From assembly GCA_009929375.1 (NCBI GenBank), contig SAAO01000035.1, positions 1-46,250 of the forward strand: a DNA stretch of 46,250 nt, in the 5' to 3' direction. The DNA comes from Bacteroidia bacterium. GTDB taxonomy: Bacteria; Bacteroidota; Bacteroidia; Bacteroidales; Paludibacteraceae. Below the pieces are notes generated by a model. The model saw only the letters and a program-made list of their open reading frames with translations, made no database searches and had not been told where the DNA came from. The translations under genes were made by a program, and so were the position numbers. This document shows positions 16,859 to 27,070 of the stretch, piece by piece (positions within the stretch are counted from its first letter, which is position 1; each line of letters begins with the position of its first letter).

Positions 16859-17956
16859 ATGGACGACAAACTTGTAACCTTAGCCATTCGCACCTATCAG
16901 CGTGCACAAATGATTAAGTCGGTACTCGAGGAAAACGGCATCGAAACAGTGATACACAACCTGAATCTCGAGCAGCCCGAACTGGCAGTGGGAGTGAGGG
17001 TGCGTATTCATCAGTCCGACCTGCCACGCGCACTGCAACTGGTGGAGGAAATTGAAAGTGAATGGGAAAAGGATGAAATCAAAACGCAGGAATCTGAAAT
17101 ACTTATTCCCTACGATTTCGCCGATCCGGTGAGTAAAACCATAGATTTCGGTTTTGGATTTGCCGCCGGAATGAATGCCGAAGTGGTGCTTCTGTATGTC
17201 TATTTCAGCCCTGCTTTTACCATTTCGGCGCACAACGATCTGAATACTTACAGCATTAGCGACAGCGAACTTTTGCGTCGTATTATCAGCACTGCCCGTG
17301 CCGATGCGGATAATATGAGCAATCTGATACGGTCGCGTATTGAGAAGGGAGAACTACCCGATGTGCCTTTCCGCTTCGAGTTGCGCGAAGGAGTGCCTGA
17401 AGATCAGATTCTGGAATATTGCAAAAAATATAATCCTGCACTGGTGGTGATGGGAACGCATGGTAAAAAAGTATCCACCGAGCTTATCGGAAGTGTGACT
17501 GCCGAAATAATGGAGTCGTCGCAGGTGTCGGTGTTTGCAGTTCCTTACAGTTCTGCGGTTCAAACAGTTGGTGCTGTGAAGCGCATTGCTTTTCTGACCA
17601 ATTTCGACCAAAAGGATTTGATAGCCATAGATAAAACCATCGAGATGTTTAAAAGCGATAAACTCGAAATCTACTTTATTCACGCTTCGGAGAAAAACGA
17701 AAGCTGGAGTGAAGTGATTCTGGGCGGTATCAAATCGTATTTTGCATCGCATTATCCCTCGCTTGTCACACATTACGCCCTTATTGGAAGTCCCGATAAT
17801 CCGGATATTATCGAAGATTATCTGCAACAAAAAGGTATCGATGTACTTGCGCTCAATACCCGTCGCCGCAAACTTTTTTCACGGCTTTTCAATCCCGGAC
17901 TGGCTTATAAAATGGTGCTCAACTCCGATACAGCCATGTTTGTGACACATGTTTGA
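16859..17956 (+). CDS. DUF2007 plus two universal stress (Usp) domains
   Basis: The 365-residue protein begins with a domain of about 70 residues of the DUF2007 type (TLAIRTYQRAQMIKSVLEEN ... VRVRIHQSDLPRALQLVEEI). Two Usp-like alpha/beta domains follow. The first (about 80-230) starts ILIPYDFADPVSKTIDFGFG and ends with the nucleotide-binding signature VMGTHGKKVSTELIGSVTAEI, which is well kept. The second (about 240-365) starts RIAFLTNFDQKDLIAIDK and ends in RRRKLFSRLFNP, where the usual GxxGS motif is degenerate. Tandem Usps generally bind ATP/AMP and act in stress responses; the DUF2007 part has been suggested to be a signalling module. No signal peptide is visible, so the protein is cytoplasmic. 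The combination is the interesting point. Confidence 0.83.
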   Translation: MDDKLVTLAIRTYQRAQMIKSVLEENGIETVIHNLNLEQPELAVGVRVRIHQSDLPRALQLVEEIESEWEKDEIKTQESEILIPYDFADPVSKTIDFGFGFAAGMNAEVVLLYVYFSPAFTISAHNDLNTYSISDSELLRRIISTARADADNMSNLIRSRIEKGELPDVPFRFELREGVPEDQILEYCKKYNPALVVMGTHGKKVSTELIGSVTAEIMESSQVSVFAVPYSSAVQTVGAVKRIAFLTNFDQKDLIAIDKTIEMFKSDKLEIYFIHASEKNESWSEVILGGIKSYFASHYPSLVTHYALIGSPDNPDIIEDYLQQKGIDVLALNTRRRKLFSRLFNPGLAYKMVLNSDTAMFVTHV

Positions 17957-18003
17957 CAGGCTGTTGCGAATGTGTTCGCCTCACCTTTCACTTTGATTCC
18001 TGA

Positions 18004-19716
<1,713 letters not shown>

Positions 19717-19743
19717 TTAAAACCTGAGTAATAATTTTTAAAA

Positions 19744-19782
19744 TGCGGTGTTTGTCCATTCAGGCAAAGCCGCAATTTTTTC
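19744..19782 (+). terminator. Terminator-like hairpin between pyrG and yidC
   Basis: TGCGG (19744-19748) pairs with CCGCA (19770-19774), with inner pairs between TTTG and CAAA, followed by ATTTTTTC. Confidence 0.65.
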
Positions 19783-19804
19783 TAAATAAAATACTAACAA
19801 ATTA

Positions 19805-21718
19805 ATGGATAAAAACACGATTATCGGATTTGTGCTGATAGCACTTATTCTTATTGGTTTTTCGGTAATGAATAAGCCGAGTGAGGAAGAAATTCGTTAC
19901 CAGGATTCGATTGCACTTGTGCAAAAGCAAAAGTATGAGCAGGAAGTAAAAGCCCGTGAAGCTGCCGAAGCTGCCACTGTGGCCAATAATACCGACTCAA
20001 CAGTTGTTTTGGACAGTGATTCAGCACGTCTGGCTGATGCAACCGGTGATTTCTCAGCAGCTGCTTTTGGCGAAGAGAAATTCTACACAATCGAGAATGA
20101 AGTGCTTAAACTGACTTTAAGCAACAAGGGAGGACGCATTTATTCGGCTCAGCTTAAAAACTATCGTACGCACGATTCATTGCCACTTGTTCTGTTCGAT
20201 GCGGAAGAAAGCAAAATGGGCTTTATCCTCACTACCAACAATAACCGTGTGGTGAATACTTCTGACCTGTACTTTGAACCTGTATCTGAAGTTCAGAAAG
20301 ACAGCGCCGGAAATCAGGTGTTTACAATGCGTCTGAAAACAGCTGTAAATGCCTACATGGACTTTGTTTATACACTTCGCGCCGACGATTATATGCTTGG
20401 TTTTGATATCAAAGCCAATGCGATGAACACTGTGATGCCGGCCGGTACCAATGTGCTCGACATGCAGTGGAGTTCAAAAATCCGCCAGCAGGAAAAAGGA
20501 CGTACTTTCGAGGAACGTTATTCCAATATTCACTACAAATTTGTAGCCGATGATGTCGAAAAACTAAGCGAAAGTAAGGACGATGAAAAGAAAGTATCTA
20601 ACCGCGTGAAATGGATTGCCTTTAAGGATCAGTTCTTTAGTTCAATTTTTATTGCTCGTGATGCTTTTACAGCTACCAGCCTGAAAAGCAAAGTGGAAGA
20701 TAAGGAAAGTGGCTATCTGAAAAGCTATGATGCTGAAATGGCTGTGGGTTTCGACCCGACAGGTAAAAACCCGACAGGTTTCGATATCTATCTCGGTCCA
20801 AATCAGTATAAAATTCTGTCGTCGTACGACAAAGGCCTGAAAGGTGACGATCGCTTATTACTTCGCGAACTTGTTCCGCTTGGATGGGGAATTTTTGGCT
20901 GGGTAAACCGTTTCGCTATTATTCCTATGTTTAACCTGTTCAGCCGTTTTATTTCCAACTTCGGAATTATCATTCTGCTGATGACAGTGGTAATCAAACT
21001 CGTACTTTATCCGCTCACTTACAAATCGTATATGTCGAGCGCGAAAATGCGTGTGCTGAAGCCCGAGATCGACGAAATTCATGCCCGTATTCCTGCCGAA
21101 AAAGCTGCCGAACGCCAGAAAGCAACTATGGAGCTTTACAACAAAGTTGGGGTAAGTCCTATGAGTGGATGTTTGCCCACATTGCTACAGATGCCTATTC
21201 TGTTCGCCATGTTCAGTTTCTTCCCTGCTTCAATTGAGTTGCGTCAGGAAAGTTTCCTTTGGGCTGATGACCTTTCGGCTTACGATGCCATTGTGAGCTG
21301 GAATACCTACATTCCGCTGGTTACAACTTATTTTGGTAATCATATCAGTCTCTTTACCCTGTTGATGACTATTGCTACACTGGTTTCAACAAAACTGAAT
21401 ATGGCCAATACTGCCACACCTGATCAGCCGGGAGCAGGAATGATGAAATGGATGATGTACCTGATGCCCATCATGTTCATGTTTATTTTCAACAGTTATG
21501 CTTCAGGTTTGAGCTACTATTATTTTGTATCTACTCTTATTTCTATTGCTCAGACTTACGCCATACGTGCAAGTATCGATGAGAAAAAACTTTTGGCTCA
21601 GTTACATGCCAAACGTAAAACCAACGAGAAAAATCCTGCCAAGAAAAAAAGCGGATTTATGGAAAGACTTGAGAAAATGCAGCGCGAACAGGAAAAAGCG
21701 CTTCGCAACAAAAAATAA
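19805..21718 (+). CDS. yidC: Membrane protein insertase YidC
   Basis: The 637-residue product has the Gram-negative YidC layout. A start-transfer membrane helix (TIIGFVLIALILIGFSVMN) is followed by a large periplasmic beta-sandwich domain (about 85-350). The conserved insertase core then has five membrane segments, including the cytoplasmic loop KSYMSSAKMRVLKPEIDEIH and CLPTLLQMPILFAMFSFFPA. The tail is strongly basic (KRKTNEKNPAKKKSG to the end), as usual for Bacteroidota. YidC inserts and folds inner-membrane proteins with or without SecYEG. Pairing with pyrG upstream and gldB downstream gives three adjacent + strand genes separated by hairpins. Confidence 0.97.
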   Translation: MDKNTIIGFVLIALILIGFSVMNKPSEEEIRYQDSIALVQKQKYEQEVKAREAAEAATVANNTDSTVVLDSDSARLADATGDFSAAAFGEEKFYTIENEVLKLTLSNKGGRIYSAQLKNYRTHDSLPLVLFDAEESKMGFILTTNNNRVVNTSDLYFEPVSEVQKDSAGNQVFTMRLKTAVNAYMDFVYTLRADDYMLGFDIKANAMNTVMPAGTNVLDMQWSSKIRQQEKGRTFEERYSNIHYKFVADDVEKLSESKDDEKKVSNRVKWIAFKDQFFSSIFIARDAFTATSLKSKVEDKESGYLKSYDAEMAVGFDPTGKNPTGFDIYLGPNQYKILSSYDKGLKGDDRLLLRELVPLGWGIFGWVNRFAIIPMFNLFSRFISNFGIIILLMTVVIKLVLYPLTYKSYMSSAKMRVLKPEIDEIHARIPAEKAAERQKATMELYNKVGVSPMSGCLPTLLQMPILFAMFSFFPASIELRQESFLWADDLSAYDAIVSWNTYIPLVTTYFGNHISLFTLLMTIATLVSTKLNMANTATPDQPGAGMMKWMMYLMPIMFMFIFNSYASGLSYYYFVSTLISIAQTYAIRASIDEKKLLAQLHAKRKTNEKNPAKKKSGFMERLEKMQREQEKALRNKK

Positions 21719-21740
21719 TATTCAGATATAAACGTTTGTA

Positions 21741-21783
21741 AAAAAGCGCAATATGCAAAGTCAATTTGTAATTGCGCTTTTTT
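21741..21783 (+). terminator. Rho-independent terminator after yidC
   Basis: AAAAAGCGCAAT (21741-21752) pairs with ATTGCGCTTTTTT (21771-21783) across an 18-base loop, ending in a T-tract. Confidence 0.85.
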
Positions 21784-21801
21784 TAATACAGATAAATTAT
21801 T

Positions 21802-22812
21802 ATGACAGATAAAAAGTTATTGTGGATAGCCCTTGCGGTTTTTACGCTTGTTTTTGCAGGTTGCCGTAAATCGAACCGTTTTTCGGCTGATGTGACTCCT
21901 GCCGATAGTGTTCATATTGCGCGTGTCGATCTCGATCTGATAGCTTTCGACACTCTGAATGCAGATGCTGAGCTTGAAAAACTCTTTCAAAAATATCCGG
22001 ATTTTATGCCGCAGTATTTCTCTCAAATGCTGGAACTACCCGCTACCGACAGGAAACTTTTAGCAGATCAGCTCCGATTGTTTTGTGCCGACACGGTTTT
22101 CAGTAAGGTGAATGCTGATGTGCAGGCACAGTTTGCTGATGTGAGCGATATTGAGGCTGAACTGACAACCTCCTTTGCTTCTCTGCGGCATAATTTCCCT
22201 GAATTGAAATTACCCGGTTTATACTTCTTTGTGTCGGGTTTTAATCGCTCTGTAGTCATTACTCCGGCCTTCGTGGGCATTGGAACCGATATGTATCTGG
22301 GTAGCGAATATTCGCGTTATTCGGATATCAGTTATCAGTATATGACTTATAATATGCGACGCGAAAGTATTGCGGTGGACGTGGTGTCGGCAATCCTGTT
22401 TAGTCACTTTCCTTCTGATGTAACCAGCGACAGACTGCTCGATAATATGCTTTACCGTGGCAAACTGCTTTATGTATTGTCGGCTTTAATGCCCGAACGA
22501 AAACCGCACGATATTATCGGATATACAAAGTTTCAGTGGGAGTGGAGCCGTAAGTATGAGTCGGAAATATGGAGCAGCATTCTCGATCAGAACGATCTTT
22601 ACAGCTCCGATTTAATGCTTATACGCAAGTATCTGAATGATGCTCCTTTTACTGCGCCCGTATCGCAGGATTCGCCCGGAAGACTCGGAGCCTGGGTGGG
22701 TTGGCAGATTGTGAATGCCTGGATGGATAAACATGGAAACGTGTCTCTGGCTGATCTTCTGAAAGAGAATAATTATCAGAAAATGCTTGATGAGTCGGGC
22801 TATCAGCCCTGA
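21802..22812 (+). CDS. gldB: Gliding motility lipoprotein GldB
   Basis: A 336-residue lipoprotein: MTDKKLLWIALAVFTLVFAGC, with Cys21 in a good lipobox. The mature part opens with the family's VDLDLIAFDT segment and has the central GLYFFVSGFNRSVVITPAFVGIGTDMYLG region characteristic of GldB. GldB is an envelope lipoprotein needed for gliding in Flavobacterium and is widely kept in non-gliding relatives, so its more general function remains open. It starts 19 bp after the yidC terminator. A repeat-rich 309-bp gap follows and separates it from the convergent ompH gene. Confidence 0.88.
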   Translation: MTDKKLLWIALAVFTLVFAGCRKSNRFSADVTPADSVHIARVDLDLIAFDTLNADAELEKLFQKYPDFMPQYFSQMLELPATDRKLLADQLRLFCADTVFSKVNADVQAQFADVSDIEAELTTSFASLRHNFPELKLPGLYFFVSGFNRSVVITPAFVGIGTDMYLGSEYSRYSDISYQYMTYNMRRESIAVDVVSAILFSHFPSDVTSDRLLDNMLYRGKLLYVLSALMPERKPHDIIGYTKFQWEWSRKYESEIWSSILDQNDLYSSDLMLIRKYLNDAPFTAPVSQDSPGRLGAWVGWQIVNAWMDKHGNVSLADLLKENNYQKMLDESGYQP

Positions 22813-22919
22813 TTGTTTAATATACTTTATCAAAGTATGCTTGAATACATTTAAACTTACAAATCATAAGAATTTTTTATTTCTGTCCCTAATTACTCCC
22901 TTTGGTCGGACCGTTGATT

Positions 22920-22990
22920 TCCCTAAAGGGGACTTAGTGTGTGCAACATAATTTCTTTATTCGCACAATGTCACAGCCCCCTTTAGGGGG
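22920..22990. repeat. Palindromic element in the gldB-ompH gap
   Basis: CCCTAAAGGGGAC with TTAGTGTGTGC (22921-22944) is inverted relative to GCACAATGTCAC with AGCCCCCTTTAGGGGG (22963-22990). Together they form a long imperfect hairpin around an AT-rich loop. Flanking GTCCCTAATTACTCCCTTTG (22884-22903) may be a further degenerate arm. The rest of the 309-bp gap 22813-23121 holds only the ompH terminator. Confidence 0.75.
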
Positions 22991-23056
22991 TTGGGGGCGA
23001 TATAAAGTGTAGAACTGTTGGTTTTATATAGTCTTTTTTGATACAGTTCATTAATT

Positions 23057-23100
23057 CAAAAAAAACGGTTCGTACAAGTTTTATTCTGTACGAACCGTTT
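23057..23100 (-). terminator. Rho-independent terminator for the ompH cluster
   Basis: Read on the - strand, AAACGGTTCGTAC pairs with GTACGAACCGTTT and continues into TTTTTGAA. It lies about 20 bp beyond the ompH stop codon and marks the end of the bamA-ompH transcript. Confidence 0.9.
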
Positions 23101-23121
23101 AAATTTTAATGCGGAACTTAT

Positions 23122-23631
23122 TTATTTAAGACCGAGTTTCTTTTTTACTAATGCAGTAATGTCGTTTGAGTTTGGAGCTGTGTAAAGAATAACCTGCGAA
23201 CTCATATCGAAGATGTAAGTATACTTGTTTTCGGTAGCTACATCGGTAATGGCTTTACGAACTTTTTCGATGACAGGGTTTACAAGTTCCTGCTGTTTTT
23301 TCTGCAGGTCGGTGTATGCAGTCTGCTGAAAAGTAGCGATACGTTGTTCCATTTCCTGTATTTCGCTCTGACGTACCTGTTTGATACCATCAGCCATCGA
23401 AGCTTGTTTTTCCTGGTAATCTTTGATTTTTACGTTATACTCTTCACGCATTTTCAGAAGTTCGCCTTCCCATTGTGCACCAAGTTCGTCGATTGTTTTT
23501 TCCACAGAAGCAAGTTCAGGCATAAGTTTGATAATCTCCTGTGAGTTTACGTGTCCCAGTTTTTCCTGAGCAAAGAGTCCGATGGGCAATGCACAAAGCA
23601 TTATTAAAGCAATTTTTTTCAACATGTTCAA
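23122..23631 (-). CDS. OmpH/Skp family periplasmic chaperone (second copy)
   Basis: A 169-residue protein with a signal peptide (MLKKIALIMLCALPIGLFAQ region), the family start EKLGHVNSQEIIKLMPE, then a long charged coiled coil (about 45-120, with MEQRIATFQQTAYTDLQKKQ) and a terminal strand YTYIFDMSSQVILYT. Skp-like trimers hold unfolded outer-membrane proteins in the periplasm and pass them to BamA. It lies 59 bp downstream of another ompH; the pair is paralogous and follows bamA, the usual order in this phylum. A TAnnTTTG match at 23678-23685 on the - strand may give this gene an extra internal promoter. Confidence 0.92.
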   Translation of the reverse strand: MNMLKKIALIMLCALPIGLFAQEKLGHVNSQEIIKLMPELASVEKTIDELGAQWEGELLKMREEYNVKIKDYQEKQASMADGIKQVRQSEIQEMEQRIATFQQTAYTDLQKKQQELVNPVIEKVRKAITDVATENKYTYIFDMSSQVILYTAPNSNDITALVKKKLGLK

Positions 23632-23677
23632 TTATTTTTTTAGAGTTTATTTTTTTTTACTTTGAAATTTAAGAATG

Positions 23678-23685
23678 CAAATTTA
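23678..23685 (-). promoter_or_regulatory. Putative internal promoter element before the second ompH
   Basis: The - strand reads TAAATTTG, a TAnnTTTG match, 46 bp upstream of the start of the downstream ompH, in the 59-bp gap between the two ompH genes. Confidence 0.4.
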
Positions 23686-23690
23686 TAAAA

Positions 23691-24212
23691 TTATTTGGAA
23701 TAACCCAATTTCTGAAGTACGAGGTCGCTGATATCAAGTTTAGGCGATACGTAAATCATATTCATTGAGGAACTTTTGTCGAAAACGGCACTTAAATCCT
23801 TCTCGTTGCTTATTTCCTGAATGGCAGCGTAAACTTCATCCTGAATAGGCTTCATCAAACTCTGACGTTTTTTGAAGAGTTCTCCGTCGGTACCAAAATA
23901 GGTTCTTTTCAGTTCCTGAGCTGCTTTTTCTTTGGCTACAATTTCTTCTTCACGTTTAACCTTCATTTCGGCCGAAAGAAATACAAGTTCAGTTTGGTAG
24001 TTTTTGTACATATTCTGTACTTCCTGCATCTGTGCTTCCACTTCCGATTGCCATTTTTTGGAGATTTGTGTCAATTGTTCGTTAGCCGTTTCGAATGCCG
24101 GAATGTTCTTCATAATATATTCCATATCCACCATGGCAAATTTCTGTGCATTTCCTGCTACGGCAATACCGACCAACATACACAGAGAAATAATTAGTTT
24201 TTTCATATTCAT
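23691..24212 (-). CDS. OmpH/Skp family periplasmic chaperone (first copy)
   Basis: A 173-residue protein with signal peptide MKKLIISLCMLVGIAVAGNA, then QKFAMVDMEYIMKNIPAFE, a charged coiled-coil middle (about 45-115, EMKVKREEEIVAKEKAAQE) and a C-terminal DLSAVFDKSSSMNMIYVSP strand. This is the same architecture as its downstream neighbour, so the pair arose by duplication and probably forms trimeric chaperones for outer-membrane proteins. The upstream gap to bamA (188 bp) contains a low-complexity repeat run, so transcription from bamA would have to cross it. Confidence 0.92.
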   Translation of the reverse strand: MNMKKLIISLCMLVGIAVAGNAQKFAMVDMEYIMKNIPAFETANEQLTQISKKWQSEVEAQMQEVQNMYKNYQTELVFLSAEMKVKREEEIVAKEKAAQELKRTYFGTDGELFKKRQSLMKPIQDEVYAAIQEISNEKDLSAVFDKSSSMNMIYVSPKLDISDLVLQKLGYSK

Positions 24213-24327
24213 TTTATTTAAAATGGTTACTTCAATTTTTATTCTGATACCGGCAATACAAATTCTTTGCCAAAGTTTTTTTGCTGATAATGATTTGCTG
24301 ATATCTTTTCGTTATAATGCTGTCATT

Positions 24328-24400
24328 CAACAACTCCCATCTCTTAACTCTTAACTCATAGCTCCCAACTGTCTCCTGTCAACTCTCAATTGTCAACTTA
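24328..24400 (-). repeat. Heptamer-type low-complexity repeats between bamA and ompH
   Basis: Units such as CTCTTAA, CTCATAG, CTCCCAA, CTGTCTC, CTGTCAA and CTCTCAA follow each other with a period near seven bases. The run ends just before the bamA stop codon. The CTGTCAA type recurs at 29320-29370. Confidence 0.75.
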
Positions 24401-27028
24401 TTACAGCTCCTGTCCTAATACAAAGTGGAACTGGCTTCCTCCGCGCTGACCATCGTAACCTTTATCAAATCCATATCCCCAGTCGATTCCCATCATACCA
24501 AACATAGGCAGGAAGATACGAACACCGATACCGGCCGAACGTTTCAGGTCGAAAGGATTGTATTGTTTGATACTTGAAAAACTGTTACCCGCTTCGAGGA
24601 AGGCCAGCGCATAAATGGTAGCCGATTGTTCGAGAGATAGCGGATAGCGGAGTTCCATGGTGAATTTGTTATACAAATAACCCGATGAAGTTTGTGTTGA
24701 AAGATTATAAGGTGTAAGTGTACCGCTTTCGTAACCACGCATGGCAATGTAATCGGTTCCGTAACTTGTGTAAGCCGACATACCGTCGCCACCCATATAG
24801 AATGTTTCAAATGGCGATTTTGCATTCACATTGTAGTGACCCAGATAAGAGAACATTGCACGGGTCATAAGTACAAGCGCTTTGTCGTTTGGAGTCAGCG
24901 GAGTAAACATTTTACCGTTGAATGTCCACTTGTGATATTCAATCCATTTGTATTTTTCCTGATCAGTCAGGGAAGCATAATCCTTGTTGTTAAACGAAGA
25001 ATAAGGCGGAGTTATTTTCAGACCAAGTGAGAACGAAGAACCACGACGGGTATAAATAGGGTTGTCGATAGAGTTGCGGCTTAAGGTCAGGTTCAGACTC
25101 AGGTTGTTGAACATACCCTCGGTAATAGGGAACATGGAACGATACCAGCCTTTGAGCATAAACAACTGATACGAAAGTTCTCCGTAGAAAGTAAAGAAGT
25201 CATCGGGCCAGCTGAGACGTTTTCCGTAACCAAGCGATGCACCTGCTGTACGCATATATTTATCAGGGTCCATTTCGCTATCGTAGTACGAACTGTTGTA
25301 AGCGCTGTTTCCGTAGCTGTTTCCATACATGCTGCCATAACCGTAACCACCATAGCCGTAGCCACTATATCCGTAACCCGATTGCATATTGTTCAGATAA
25401 CGGTTGCTAATGGTCGATTGTGAAGAGTAGTAAATGGCTGCCGAAAGTGAATTCGGACGTTTACCGCCTAACCATGGTTCGAGGAACGACATGCTAACCG
25501 AAGAGTACGATTGTCCGTTGGTACGGGCGTTCAGCGAGAATGTTTGTCCTTCACCCTGTGGCACAATGCGGTAGGTTTCGGGGCGGAAAAGGTTCTGAAT
25601 AGCAAAGTTGCTGAATTTTAAACCAATACTTCCCACAATACCTGTCGAACCCCAACCGGCCGAAAATTCCACCTGGTCGCTACCTTTGGTTTCGAGTTCG
25701 TAGGTAATGTCCACGGTACCATCTTCCTGATTAGGCTGAATATCCGGACGAAGTTTTTCCTGATCGAAATGACCCATTTGAGCCAGCTCACGCAATGAAC
25801 GCATAATGTCGGACTGACTGTAAAGCTGACCGGGTTTGGTGCGGAGTTCGCGGCGAACCACGTGCTCGTAAACGCGGGTATTTCCCTTGATGTTGATTTC
25901 GTTGATAGTGGCTGGTTTTCCTTCGTAAATACGCATTTCGAAGTCGATAGAATCGTTTTCAACCAGTACTTCCACAGGTTCAATTTGCGAGAAAAGGTAT
26001 CCTCTGTCCTGATAAAGTTTGCTTACCGCATCGTTTTCGTCGGTTTGCAGACGTTCCATCAGATGTTTGTGGTTATACACATCACCTTTTTTGATATTGA
26101 GTACCGCATCCAGAAAATCGTATGGGTAAATGGTGTTTCCAATCCATTTGATATCGCGGAAATAGTACTTTTTACCTTCGTCGACAGTAATGTACACAAT
26201 CACACTTTTTTCATCGAATTTCACCACGCTGTCGCTTACGATATAAGCATCGCGGTGACCGATTTCGTTGTATTTTTCAATCAGTGCAATTTTATCCTTT
26301 TCGTATTCTTCTTTTACAAACTTCTTGGTACGGAAAAAGTTACGCCAGTTATTGTCGTTGGTCTTTTTCATCGTTTTGTTGATCTGATTGAAGGTAAGCG
26401 CCTGGTTACCTGTGATCACAATCTGATGCACTTTGTTTTTAAGCTTTTTGTCCACTTCAATATCCACAATCACATGTCCTGCTTTGGCCGGGTCGTTGCG
26501 TTGCAAAACCTTCACTTCCACATTCATAAAGCCTTTTTCTTCCATGAATTTTGAAATGACTTTTTTTGCACGGTCGGAGATATTGGGTGTAATCTGGTTG
26601 CCTTTTACAATACTGAGTTTCAGCTCAAGATCTTCAATTTCACCTTTTTTGAGTCCGCTGTAATTGATTTCAGATACACGGGGACGCTCGGTAAGCGCAA
26701 TTTCGAGCCAGATTTTATCACCTTCAATTTTGGTGGGATAGATTTTTACATCGGCAAAAAGTCCCTGTTTCCAGAATCGTTTTACAGCTGAAGTCACGGC
26801 TTCGCCGGGCACATCAATCACGTCGCCTACAGCAAGTCCCGAAAATCCTATCAACACAAAGTCTTCGTAGTTGTCGGCACCTTTAATGGTGATTTCGGCT
26901 ATTTCGTATTTTTGCGGTGAAGTGTATTCGATGGTTGGCGTGTCGATTGTGTCCTGTGCAAAAGCATTTACCAACTTAGGACTGATGAGCAGCCAGAATA
27001 ATAAAACGAATAAGGTTTTGTTGCGCAT
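24401..27028 (-). CDS. bamA: Outer membrane protein assembly factor BamA
   Basis: The ATG at 27028 gives MRNKTLFVLLFWLLISPKLV as a signal peptide and an 875-residue protein. A farther TTG start is unlikely. After cleavage near FAQ come five POTRA repeats (about 45-430, e.g. YEIAEITIKGADNYEDFVL, KVHQIVITGNQALT, ATINEINIKGNTRVYEHVV). The 16-strand Omp85 barrel fills the rest, with the conserved MRGYESG of the lid-locking loop near 780 and a C-terminal FHFVLGQEL. BamA folds and inserts beta-barrel proteins in the outer membrane. A strand-connecting loop (about 548-585) is almost pure Tyr/Gly/Ser/Asn, which is unusual. It sits between uppS and two ompH genes, the expected outer-membrane biogenesis cluster. 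Confidence 0.97.
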   Translation of the reverse strand: MRNKTLFVLLFWLLISPKLVNAFAQDTIDTPTIEYTSPQKYEIAEITIKGADNYEDFVLIGFSGLAVGDVIDVPGEAVTSAVKRFWKQGLFADVKIYPTKIEGDKIWLEIALTERPRVSEINYSGLKKGEIEDLELKLSIVKGNQITPNISDRAKKVISKFMEEKGFMNVEVKVLQRNDPAKAGHVIVDIEVDKKLKNKVHQIVITGNQALTFNQINKTMKKTNDNNWRNFFRTKKFVKEEYEKDKIALIEKYNEIGHRDAYIVSDSVVKFDEKSVIVYITVDEGKKYYFRDIKWIGNTIYPYDFLDAVLNIKKGDVYNHKHLMERLQTDENDAVSKLYQDRGYLFSQIEPVEVLVENDSIDFEMRIYEGKPATINEINIKGNTRVYEHVVRRELRTKPGQLYSQSDIMRSLRELAQMGHFDQEKLRPDIQPNQEDGTVDITYELETKGSDQVEFSAGWGSTGIVGSIGLKFSNFAIQNLFRPETYRIVPQGEGQTFSLNARTNGQSYSSVSMSFLEPWLGGKRPNSLSAAIYYSSQSTISNRYLNNMQSGYGYSGYGYGGYGYGSMYGNSYGNSAYNSSYYDSEMDPDKYMRTAGASLGYGKRLSWPDDFFTFYGELSYQLFMLKGWYRSMFPITEGMFNNLSLNLTLSRNSIDNPIYTRRGSSFSLGLKITPPYSSFNNKDYASLTDQEKYKWIEYHKWTFNGKMFTPLTPNDKALVLMTRAMFSYLGHYNVNAKSPFETFYMGGDGMSAYTSYGTDYIAMRGYESGTLTPYNLSTQTSSGYLYNKFTMELRYPLSLEQSATIYALAFLEAGNSFSSIKQYNPFDLKRSAGIGVRIFLPMFGMMGIDWGYGFDKGYDGQRGGSQFHFVLGQEL
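25277..25390 (-). repeat. Tyr/Gly-rich repeat coding for a BamA loop
   Basis: Short units (GGCTAC/GGTTAT/GGTTAC on the - strand) repeat and encode YGYSGYGYGGYGYGSMYGNS and then an Asn/Ser/Tyr-rich stretch. Unit changes in multiples of three would keep the frame. Confidence 0.75.
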
Positions 27029-27070
27029 AAAGCTTAAATAAATATCGGAAAGCAATGAGTTTAATAATTT

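Noticed and set aside
25862-26554. Antisense open frame of 230 codons opposite bamA
   Set aside because: It overlaps POTRA-coding sequence and consists of Phe/Val/His-rich sequence typical of a reversed frame.
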